64,000 nucleotides of DNA, taken from positions 9,245,519 through 9,309,518 of the forward strand of contig NC_064036.1 in assembly GCF_932526225.1 (NCBI RefSeq). The letters run 5' to 3'. This document shows, one piece after another, positions 1-9,486 of the stretch; position 1 is the stretch's first letter, and the number at the start of each line of letters is the position of its first letter. Both the position numbers and the translations under genes were made by a program. The stretch is from Nematostella vectensis. Taxonomy: Eukaryota > Cnidaria > Anthozoa > Actiniaria > Edwardsiidae. The notes below the pieces were generated by a model that was not told the origin of the DNA, made no database searches, and saw only the letters and a program-made list of their open reading frames with translations.

Positions 1-80
1 CACGATACAGAAACATTGGGGAAAACCTCGTCCACGTGCTCCCAGTGCCCCTCCCTCTGCTACGACCCTGTTTCAAATGC
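1..80. repeat. Short diverged copy of the flanks of the 639-1873 element
   Basis: The first bases (CACGATACAGAAACATTGGG) resemble 688-707, just before the 66-bp array, and the text CTACGACCCTGT near 60-72 resembles the right end of that element at 1863-1874. I read this as a diverged, array-less relative. Positions 80-640 contain only short unconvincing open frames and no recognisable gene. Confidence 0.35.
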
Positions 81-638
81 TAAATCGCCACAGGCTTCCC
101 GCCATCATTCAAATACCTTGAAGAGTTTTCATTTGCCAGCACTGGAATGGTTTCCAATTATGCCAACTCGCTCTCAGGCGCTGACAATCAAACAGTACCA
201 AACGTAATTCCTTTAGTTTGAATGATGGAAACAACAAAGTGGTTATAGTAGTTGACGAGAGTTTGCGGGATATTGAAAATGGGGGTAAAACACATCGTAA
301 AAAAAGACAAAAAGATCTCCATCACGTTTGCACTGATGAGAATAAGTAATTTGTGTTATTATATTAATGTGCACCAAAAGCTACCTGTAATTAGTGGAAA
401 CCACTTGAATGGTCACTCAGAAAACTGCAGTTATAATCAAATGCCTGTTTTGTCATCTTTATTTGCACTATTTCGCGGACGTAAACTTCCTTGAAGATCA
501 ATTTTTTTTACCTGGTTACTTTATCGTATGTAGATATGTTCAACATTGATATCCAACAAACTGACAAATATCACCGAAAGGTCATAATTTTTTCGTGTGG
601 TTTGTTTGCCGGTGTACATTTTTGCAGTTATTGTCACA

Positions 639-1873
639 GAGCCGTAGCAGGACACGTAAGATTGGGGGAGGGGGGGAGGGAGGGGGGCACAATACAGAAA
701 CATTAAGAAAATATTGGGGGGGGGGCAGCCACGCCCCTTCTGGTCATTTCCTTATAATTTGAAAATATTGGGGGAGGGGGTCACATGCCCCCAGCCACGC
801 CCCTTCTGGTCATTTCCTTATTATTTGAAAATATTGGGGGAGGGGGTCACATGCCCCCAGCCACGCCCCTTCTGGTCATTTCCTTATAATTTGAAAATAT
901 TGGGGGAGGGAGTCACATGCCCCCAGCCACGCCCCTTCTGGTCATTTCCTTATAATTTGAAAATATTGGGGGAGGGGGTCACATGCCCCCTGCCACGCCC
1001 CTTCTGGTCATTTCCTTATAATTTGAAAATATTGGGGGAGGGGGTCACATGCCCCCGGCCACGCCCCTTCTGGTCATTTCCTTATAATTTGAAAATATTG
1101 GGGGAGGGGGTCACATTCCCCCAGCTACGGCCCTTCTGGTCAATTCCTTATAATTTGAAAATATTGGGGGAGGGGGTCACATGCCCCCAGCCACGCCCCT
1201 TCTGGTCCTTTTCTTATGATTTGAAAATATTGGGGAAGGGGGTCACATGCCCCAGCCACGCCCCTTCTGGTCATTTCCTTATAATTTTTGAAAATATTGG
1301 GGGAGGGGTTCACATGCCATGCCCCCAGCCACGCCCCTTCTGGTCATTTCCTTATAATTTGAAAATATTGGGGGAGGGAGTCACATGCCCCCAGCCACGC
1401 CCCTTCTGGTCATTTCCTTATAATTTGAAAATTTTGGGGGAGGGGGTCACATGCCCCCAGCCACGCCCCTTCTGGTCATTTCCTAATAATTTGAAAATAT
1501 TGGGGGAGGGGGTCACATGCCCCCGGCCACGCCCCTTCTGGTCTTTTCCTTATAATTTGAAAATATTGGGGGAGGGGGTCACATGCCCCCAGCTACGGCC
1601 CTTCTGGTCAATTCCTTATAATTTGAAAATATTGGGGGAGGGGGTCACATGCCCCCAGCCACGCCCCTTCTGGTCCTTTTCTTATTATTTGAAAATATTG
1701 GGGAAGGGGGTCACATGCCCCCAGCCACGCCCCTTCTGGTCATTTCCTTATAATTTTTGAAAATATTGGGGGAGGGGTTCACATGCCATGCCCCCAGCCA
1801 CGCCCCTTTTGGTCATTTTCTTATGATTTGAAAATATTGGGGGAGGGGGTCACATACCCCCAGCTACGACCCT
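639..1873. mobile_element. Nonautonomous TIR element (hAT-like ends) containing an expanded tandem array
   Basis: The left end reads CAGAGCCGTAGCAGG at 639-653. The reverse complement of the right end (1859-1873) reads CAGGGTCGTAGCTGG, giving a roughly 15-bp imperfect terminal inverted repeat beginning with CAG, typical of hAT-type nonautonomous elements. Flanking TGTCA-containing sequences (TTGTCA left, TGTGTCA right) are similar but not a clean target duplication. Almost the whole interior is the 66-bp array listed separately, so a small MITE has probably been inflated by internal tandem duplication. No transposase is encoded. Confidence 0.5.
714..1860. repeat. 66-bp minisatellite, about 17 copies
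   Basis: Units such as GGTCACATGCCCCCAGCCAC recur every 66 bp (for example 781 and 847), with small indels near 1250 and 1310. Part of the array is itself duplicated: the variants with AGCTACGGCCC and with TGATTTG or TTATTTG recur in the same order. Because 66 is a multiple of three, the plus strand stays open for 348 codons with a 22-residue period. This is a repeat artefact and not a gene. Confidence 0.95.
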
Positions 1874-2632
1874 GTGTGTCATCATCAAAATATCACATGT
1901 CATCATTAAAACACCACATGACAAACGCTTTTTTTTTAACAATTTCGATCTGCAAAACTTGTATTGGAGTCTGTGTATGTGGATTTTCTCACTTTTGAGG
2001 AGCCATGTTGTATTCATGTTTATTGACGCATGCTGATTGGTTGCTACTCAGGCTCTCCCTCTTCCCACACTTTTTCCACCTTTTCCTCGCCCAAGCCCAC
2101 CCCTGCAAACACAGTTTTGGTGTGTCCTATGATAATGAGTGGGGGCGTGTTACGGTGTGCTTCCGTGTACATTTCTTCCTCTAAACTCAAAGGCATGCGG
2201 AGGTACCTGCATTTCCTAACCGCTTCAAACATCTGTGCGAGCGAATCAGAGCTCGAGTTCAAATCTGAGCACAAGTCGTCTTGCGCGTACCCTTGTAGGA
2301 TGTCCGCTGACACATTGGGTATTGTCACCTCTTTAAGATCTGAGTCTTTCGGGCTGAGGTACCGGCAGTTCTCAAGGTCTTTAACTAGCAACACTGCTTT
2401 AACAACCGCACGAAACTTGCGCAGATTATCCTGATAACAAACAAACAAAAAGCTTAAATATTGTCAACAACTTATAGTCAATAACTTAAAGTGCGACGCA
2501 TGCTACTGTGTCGACCAATACAAAGTTTTAAGGTAATTTATTAACATAAAACGAGCCTAGACTTCACACGCGTAGAGTCTCTTAAGCCCTGTGCTAACTG
2601 CGCCAGCACCTGCCAGCATTGCTGGCGAATTC

Positions 2633-4832
2633 TTTTTTTTTTTAATAAATAAATACATTTTATTACATATATGTATACAATTTACAAGACAATACATTAC
2701 GAGGTACAAGTTACAGTTTTTACACAGAAGGCGGCTTTCCCATTTCTTTACAAGTTTGCGCTTTATTTTTTTCCTTTTTTTAATGCTTTTCTTTTTACAG
2801 TTTTACAGTTCTTTTTTTTTTTTGCTTTTTTGTATTTTTGGGTATTGCTTTTTGTATTTTTTTTCTTCTTTTCTTCTTCTTTTACATTACATTTGCGTTT
2901 TTTCTCTTGCTAACAACGGCCGTCTTCAGCCACAAGCCACGACTCAAGGGTATTCCACCTTCAGCTTTTGGTTTATTCATAGCGTATTCAATTTTAGCTT
3001 TTTAGCGTAAAATAGAGTAAAAACTTCTGAAAAGTAAAACGCGTTTCTTTAATGAAAGAGGCGTTAACATGGTATTTAGCAATTATTAATGCGAAATTCA
3101 ATATTTCGTGGTTTGGGGTTGTTTCATTATCCCCATACAAGACCACCCCTAATGTTAGGTGAATATTTTGCTGGGTGCATTTGGTTCACCAACGCTCAAA
3201 ACTGTTCCAAAAGAGAAAGACATGTTGACATTTAAACAATAGGTCCTTTAGTGTGTAGATATTATTACACTTTGGCATTTGTCTGTTGCTTTAATTTTAA
3301 CTTTGTGTAGAAAGGAGTTGGTTACTAAAATATTGTGATTTATCTTAAATTGAAGCATGCGTATTTTTGCTTCCTTGGTAGTGCTGAAAGGGTGGGCATA
3401 TATCTTCTTCAAATCATCGTCTTTTATTCCATTTGCTTTTATTTTGTTTTCTGCAGTCGATTTTGCAACTGCAGTTTAGGACCTCACGGATCTTTTTTGC
3501 CGTAAGCTTCGAGAAGTCCTTGAACCAGTCTGGTTCATCGAGCTGATTGCCAGACGTGCGACTCGTCCAGTAAGTCACTAACCAAAACCAAACCATTTTC
3601 ACACCAGTCCTTATAAAAGACAAAGGTCCTGCCTATTTTAATCATACTATTGTTTCAAATTATCTGATGTTCCGGTGTAATATACCAATTCTGTCGTAAT
3701 TCCTGCCAATATTTCACAAGAGCGAGATAAAATTCCGGAAGTACATATGTATTCAGAGATTTGAGCTCGTCTTGACATTTCAGCGAAAAACATCCACCGT
3801 ATTCCGTTTTCCAGTCAGCCAGGTTTTTATCCATTAGTCGTTTTATCCAGCTTAATTTAATTGCTCTTTCGATATCTTCGAAGTTTATTATTGCAAGACC
3901 CCCGTCCTCTATTTTTCCTATAAGCGTGGCTTTTTTTATATGCGGTGGTTATCGATTAGTTTTGAAAAACCTTTTGGAATTGTTAACACCGACGTGTTAT
4001 CAACTAATTTAGACAGGCCTAGATTTTTGACAATATTTATTCGTCCTTGTATCGTGAGGTTCCTCCTTTCCCACGTGTTTAGACATTTTTTCGAGTTGTC
4101 TAGCTTATCGTAGAAATTAAGTTGATTGCTTAATGTGGAGTTTGTCGACAAGTTGATGCCGATGGCAAGAACGGGCTTTTCTGGCCATGAAACATCAATC
4201 ACCTTCTTGACTTCATCGCAGTCAGCATTACCAAGTTTTATTGCCTCTGTCTTCGTATCATTTATTTTCAGACCTGACTTTGTGAAAAGTCTCTAAAAGG
4301 CGCATTAAGTGCTGAGCTGACTCAGCGTCTTTCAAGAAGCAGGTTGCATCATCGGCGTACTGTGAAATTTTAACTTCGTTTTCGTGAATCTTAATACCCT
4401 TAATATTTTGGTTCGCTTTTATTGCGAGTGAGAGCGCCTTGATTCCGATTACGAACAGCCAACCGGACAAGGGGCATCCCTGGCGGATGCCGGTGGTAAG
4501 GCTGAAAAAAGTTCGAAGCATGCCTATTATTAATCACGCAGCTAGATATATCGTTATAAAACAGTTTCACCCATCCTAATAAGCCTGCGCCGAATTCGAA
4601 TTTTTTGAGGACTTGTAAAACATAACTCCATTCTATTGAGTCGAACGCCTTTTCAAAATCTTAAGAGTCCTATACCTGACAGTTTACCTTTGGATGCGTA
4701 ATCCAAAATGTCAGTTATTTAACGAAATATTCTCCCCTATGTATCGACCCTTGACGTATCCCGTTTGATTGGTACTAATGATCGCTGGTAGGTCCTTTTC
4801 TAATCTGATCGCTATTGCTTTTGTAATTGCTG
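2633..4832 (-). mobile_element. Truncated non-LTR retrotransposon (L1/Tx1-like reverse transcriptase), decayed
   Basis: Reading on the minus strand in broken frames: 4700-4830 encodes an RT segment with NQTGYVKGRYIGENI. The stretch 4258-4521 encodes GIRQGCPLSGWLF and the catalytic YADDA motif, 3936-4202 encodes a C-terminal piece with TWERRNLTIQGRINIVKNL, and 3414-3623 continues beyond the RT. The strand ends in an A-rich 3' tail at 2633-2660 (a T run on the plus strand). Frameshifts and missing 5' sequence (no endonuclease) make it non-functional. The family assignment rests on motif order only. Confidence 0.8.
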
Positions 4833-4926
4833 GAGAATTCTCGCTCGACTGACCACAAGACAAAGGAAATGTCAAAAAAGTCAATTTCTCATTTCCTTTG
4901 TCCTGATCAGTCAAGCGAAAATTCGC
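4833..4926. repeat. Fold-back inverted repeat at the LINE 5' junction
   Basis: The stretch 4833-4870 (GAATTCTCGCTCGACTGACC..ACAAAGGAAATG) is complementary to 4890-4926 (CATTTCCTTTGTCCTGATCA..), leaving a loop of about 19 bases. It lies where the LINE coding sequence stops and the outer inverted repeat begins. Confidence 0.6.
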
Positions 4927-6040
4927 CAGCAATGCTGGCAGGTGCTGGTGCGGTTTGCACGGGGCTTAACGCCTCACTTTCTGCCTCCCTCTGCAAGGGG
5001 TGACGGTGGTAATATAAATCCGCGCGCGAGAAATCAAACGTGCGTACCGGTACATCACTTGATATAATTCTAAAAAAATACCTATATAGGCTAATAATAA
5101 AAACTATCGATTACTTTAGCAAACACACTTAGAAAACCTACCGATTTCAGAGGGGGGGAGTCCGGGTCACATTCGAACAGACTCGGCGTAGAAGACGAGC
5201 GGGGCCTCGCGGACTTCGGCACAGGCAGTTTTGTCCCCTCCGTTGAGCCATTGCTATCTTGTTTGCTTATTCTCTTTCCCAATCTCCCGATTCGTGGCGA
5301 ACTCGCCGTGGTCATCTCGGGTGTAGTTCGTTCCAGCTCGGGATGAGCTAGCTTCGCGTTTTTCCGTCGTGAGAAAGTCGGCGTTTGGTTGCCTCTTGTG
5401 AGGAGCTCTTCGTTGATGCTTCGGCTCCGTGAATTTTCCACACTAGGGAGAGACAGCTTGTGTGGTGCTGTTTGCTTTTGTATCAGCGAAACCTCTGACA
5501 GGTTATTCTCACTTTTCTACAATCGATTTGAAATAGAAGGCAACGTCAGGCTGTTTGAATTCTTGTCTGCTGGCGGTCTTGTTAGCCAGACTCGGGACCC
5601 ATCACTCAGCTTTCGTTCCTTCAATGAAAACTCGTACGAGATTGAAGGACTCATTTGTAGACTTCGACGCACGTGTCTAGGAGATAAGGATAAGGGATCT
5701 GTGCGCTCAAGGTCTTTCCTGTGAGGTCCAGTGCGTTCCCTTGGACTCTCTTGGTCTAGGTATCCGGTGGAGTAAGCTCTTCTAAGGCCAGTACGATCAT
5801 CGTCATTCACACAGTGCTTCTATGTTCTTCGAGGCTGTTTACTTGGAGTAGCTTGGGCCACCTTTTCTGCTGTCTTCGGAGAAATGCATCCCGGCGTTGA
5901 ATTAAGTTTCTCTCCGAACTGTGCTTTTTGTCTTCTATTATATTAAGCTTTTTAGCCAGGTCTGACTCCATGCTGGCGTTTAGAGTCAAAGCCCTTTGCA
6001 AGCGCGGACTGGTAAACTCTTTAGTGAGTAGATCAGCCAT

Positions 6041-7224
6041 TGGCCAGGGTTACCACTGAATATCTGATAAGCGAAAAGTTTAAAATGAGACTTAAACAGA
6101 AACGAAAAACTAGACCGAAAACTTTCACATAATCTTGCTAACTCTCGTTATAAATAAAATCACATTCAGCTACAAGTGTTTCTCACAAGTACTTATAACA
6201 AGTCGAATGTTGATTGTTAAAATGTAATCTTCATATACGTAATAAGGATAGTTGTTATCGCTGACGCGCACTCTGATTGGGCCATTACGCACGGTAAAAC
6301 AAAAGCTTTTGAATCAATGCAAATTGTAGCATTGTTCACGCCTAATTGACAACGCTTTATGAGCAAAAGAACTAACTATAAATAAAAGTCGAACAAATAG
6401 GGCAAATAGGTGGCTAATGTATCAAGGTTTTTTTTCAGTACAACGGGAGTTTACCATTTACGTCAGTTAGCGTTCTGGGGATCCTCCATCTATCACAACT
6501 TTGGTTTTGTTTGCGATGCACAATCGAGATCCCATAAGTCAATGTTATGAGCATTGTAGCTCAATTCTTAATATAGAGGCTGTTATAATTTTATATACTA
6601 AAAGCTTGAAGTATATATATCATGGTTTATAAAGACAAAAAGTATTAAACATTGGTCTTTTTGCTTAATATTCAATCTGTATTTGTTCTAAAAACAAGAT
6701 CATATCAGTAAAATACTAAAGCTGAAAAGTACGACTGCTAAAAAATTCAAAGCCCCTCCCCCCCCCTTTACACGACCTTTTTTTTAGAAACCCCGCTTTT
6801 GGTAGTTAAAAGTTTTCGAAGCCCCCCTCCCCCTCCCCCCTCGGTGTATGTTCAAAGTCTGCCCTGAAGAAGTCTTATTGAAGACGAAAATTTGGCAGAG
6901 TCGATTTCCAGTTTTCGGTGTATTCATTGTTCTGGTACGAGATCACGACAGTTTGGGTTTTTTTATTCTATTCAAAGCACTAACAGTACGGATACAGGAT
7001 TCCTTGGTATAACGGACACATCAACTATAACGGTCAGGAAGAAATACTCAACGAGACTGGAAAAGTAATGGCTGGAAAAATCAGAAGCAAATTACGAAGC
7101 TATCTGTGATTACGATTCTTGATTGTAATTTGTCTTATAGATTACATGGCATTCTCGTTAGTCCCCTTGATAGCTAGGGTGTTGAGCTACATGTAGGAAC
7201 TGGAAACCCTAGCTGAAATAATTA
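6041..7224. other. Intergenic spacer between paralogues A and B
   Basis: No exon is recognisable. It is AT-rich, with a duplicated C-rich motif near 6751-6840 (AAGCCCCTCCCCCCCC and AAGCCCCCCTCCCCC, each next to a T-rich tract). The upstream regulatory region of paralogue A presumably lies here, but no specific promoter element is evident. Confidence 0.4.
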
Positions 7225-8115
7225 TTAACTTTTGGGTGAGGCACTGTCTGTAACTACTCGAAGGTAGCGACAATCCTTCATCGATCCCCACTTTTCAGCG
7301 TCCCGTATTCCAGTACTCGTTGTCCATCGTAGACTCGGGTCCAAAACGTCAAGCTCTGTAGCCTGGTACTCACCGTACAACTTTTTGCGCCTGAATTTCT
7401 GCTTCAAACCTATCAGTCGATACACCACCGCCCAGCTCGCCGCACCTTCTGGTCGACTCGCCTCAAGTTCGGAATTTTCCGAACGAATATCGGGCAGGCT
7501 CGAATGTATGGCAAGAGAGGACTGAGATTGTGTAATTCTTTTCGGGTCTCCAGGAGCTTCTTTACTTTCCTTTGTGTAACGTGAATGGTGTAAAAGTTTT
7601 GAATTTCTTGGTATTCGCAAGTCTTCCATTGAAACAGATCGTCTACGAACTTCGCTACCAAATCCACCCTGTCGATTTTGACCCTTTGTTCCAGTTACCG
7701 CAGCAGTTTCCAATTCCCATGCCGCTTTAGGTTCAAATTCTCCCTTCCTTTGCTTGGTTTTCTTGTGTGCTCGCGGTTGTCTAGCCTTTGACAGGACATC
7801 TACTGGTGGAAGACCAATGTCGATTGGACCTTTAGACTTAAGATCACAAACTTCTCGCACGGTATTCGTGTTGTTATTTTGCTTAAGATTTTGCCTCGAA
7901 ACTTTGGCATGTCGTATTTCAGGCAATGTTTGCGTTTTTTTCTGCCTTGTTTTTTCCTTCTGTGAGTCTTTGAAGATCTTGCCCAATTTCTGTTCTTGAC
8001 GATGGAGGAACTGGTTCCTTTTGAAAACTAGGAATGATCTCTCCTTTTTCATTTGTTTTTCCATCATGTTCTGGAATTTCCGTAGCTCCAGCTTGCTTAC
8101 GTTCATGGCTGCCAT
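7225..8115 (-). CDS. Unrecognised basic Ser/Arg/Lys-rich protein, tandem paralogue B
   Basis: A single 296-codon open exon starts at ATG 8115 (MAAMNVSKLEL). Just upstream the pyrimidine tract TTTCTGTCTCCCTTTTTAAG looks like a splice acceptor, so a 5' untranslated exon probably precedes it. Residues about 6-50 form a charged helix with the motif RNQFLHRQEQKLGKIFK. The middle is Lys/Gln/Ser-rich and probably disordered, with SRS-type patches (RRRSVSMEDL). The tail contains KDCRYLRVVTDSASPKS. The helix and the CRYL motif are shared with the damaged downstream copy at 2044-6040. No signal peptide, membrane segment or enzymatic motif is visible. Function and family are unknown to me; a nuclear or cytoskeletal scaffold would be a guess. 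Confidence 0.65.
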   Translation of the reverse strand: MAAMNVSKLELRKFQNMMEKQMKKERSFLVFKRNQFLHRQEQKLGKIFKDSQKEKTRQKKTQTLPEIRHAKVSRQNLKQNNNTNTVREVCDLKSKGPIDIGLPPVDVLSKARQPRAHKKTKQRKGEFEPKAAWELETAAVTGTKGQNRQGGFGSEVRRRSVSMEDLRIPRNSKLLHHSRYTKESKEAPGDPKRITQSQSSLAIHSSLPDIRSENSELEASRPEGAASWAVVYRLIGLKQKFRRKKLYGEYQATELDVLDPSLRWTTSTGIRDAEKWGSMKDCRYLRVVTDSASPKS

Positions 8116-8554
8116 TTGATTTAGCTTCTTAAAAAGGGAGACAGAAAGAGGAAAATAATAAAACAAGTTTTAACATAAAAACGTTTTCCTTGACAGAAAA
8201 TTGTTAAAAATTGCTTAGCAAAATCCCTTTTCCGTCGGAGGATTTTCTAATACTGAAGTTTGACGAAGTGCTAACCAAGTATTTGCAAACGACCAGGTAA
8301 TTAGCACTTTTTATATCAAAGGAAACTTAATTGCGAAGAGGCATTAAAAGCTGCTTGAGATATTTCCTTACAAACGGGTTTTTGTGACGATTCTTAGACG
8401 TATATTCAAATCTGATAATATCTAAAAGATTCCGGATTTGGCATTTATTTCCACCAAGTGTCAATTGATGACGATACAATAGGTGTTGGGACACGTACCG
8501 GAAATGACGAACATATTGGGAGTAATTCCGACAGAGAGATTACGGTACACGATG

Positions 8555-8815
8555 TAAGGTGGTTTGAGAACAGTGCTTGACAACAATACAAGGGAATGTT
8601 AAGGGGTTTGATAACACTGCTTGGTTACAATACAGGAGGGATGTGAGAGAATTTAAAAACAGTGCTTTGTAACAATAAAAGGGATGTGAGTGAGTTTGAT
8701 ATCAGTGCTTGGTAATAATAATACACGAGAAAAGTAAGGGGGTTTGATAACACTACCTGGTAACAATACATGAGAAATGTAAGGGGGTTTTATAACAGTT
8801 TTTGTTAATGTATGG
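8555..8815. repeat. Degenerate minisatellite of about 54 bp, 5 copies
   Basis: Copies of the pattern GGTTTGATAACACTGCTTGG followed by TAACAATACA and GGGATGT recur about every 50-60 bp with many substitutions. It lies in the spacer between paralogue B and RAMAC. The rest of 8160-9480 shows no gene. Confidence 0.7.
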
Positions 8816-9486
8816 GAATATCAAAGTTTTTGAAAACAGTTAATCTCTGGGAGGATCAAGCTGGAATCAAGCCTATGTTCCAATAGATTTTTTTAATAAT
8901 TCATAACTTTGGGAAAGACAGCTTAAACATGTAAAACATGGTTCATGAAAAGAAAAACAAGATTTAATACATATAAGTGATATCTATGCAAGAAAAAAAT
9001 AGCAGAAACTGTAAAGACTGGTTATCTAAATATATCTATACATATTTCTAGTATCCTCGGAAGGCCAAGATTATTGGGTCTCCCAGGATGCCTGGATAGC
9101 TGTTGTCACAAATATTTGAACTTCACATTACAAGTGGAAATACAGGAAAAAAAATTCTTTTTCAATACTTGCAATAAAAGAGCTCTCCTTGCTATTGTCC
9201 CATGGGTTAGGAAAATACTATTAGACTAAGAACGCACAATACATAAAGCTACCTTCTATGGCATGGATAACAATCTGCAATGCATCATGGTTGGCACACC
9301 ACCTTGCACAAAGTCATCTACAACATTACTTTGAAACACATTCTACAAGAATGTTTAGTATTCCTGGATGTGTCTATACAAAAGTGCACATGTCCATGAC
9401 ATGCACAGCTAAGTGAGTGAGTAACCACCTGTCTAGAACTGATGTGTGAGTAAAAGAGCCGCATGTCTACAAGTGTAGCCAAAAGC

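Larger units (their letters stand above)
2582..4969. mobile_element. LINE fragment enclosed by 51-bp inverted repeats, inside the intron of paralogue A
   Basis: The sequence at 2582-2632 (TTAAGCCC..CCAGCACCTGCC..GCTGGCGAATT) returns as its reverse complement at 4919-4969 with only a few mismatches. Inverted arms are not a feature of LINEs, so either a LINE inserted into a TIR element or an insertion was followed by inversion. Each arm also contains the internal palindrome GCCAGCATTGCTGGC. The enclosed LINE is listed separately. Confidence 0.6.
2044..6040 (-). pseudogene. Unrecognised basic Ser/Arg-rich protein, tandem paralogue A, with two frame lesions
   Basis: Coding sequence starts at ATG 6040 (MADLLTKEF). 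A charged helix follows, with the motif FLRRQQKRWPKLL, then a long Ser/Arg/Pro-rich segment to 5142 and a terminal exon 2044-2430. The intron 5141-2431 has a GTAGGT donor and a TTTGTTATCAG acceptor, both phase 0. Two breaks interrupt the frame. A GTGTG run near 5808-5813 shifts it by two bases, and an in-frame TAG sits at 5517-5519 although both sides remain open. The terminal exon carries two CRYL motifs (ENCRYL and RKCRYL). The same helix and a CRYLR tail occur in the gene immediately upstream (7225-8115), so these are tandem paralogues. I recognise no named family. It may be a decaying copy, an allele with errors, or a gene with extra small introns I could not place. Confidence 0.5.

Noticed and set aside
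714-1760. 348-codon plus-strand open frame
   Set aside because: It is a direct translation of the 66-bp tandem repeat (22-residue period). There is no independent coding evidence and the frame depends on unit length.
2671-3010. Phe/Tyr-rich plus frames of 80-139 codons
   Set aside because: They read the T-rich reverse strand of the LINE 3' tail and do not form a gene.
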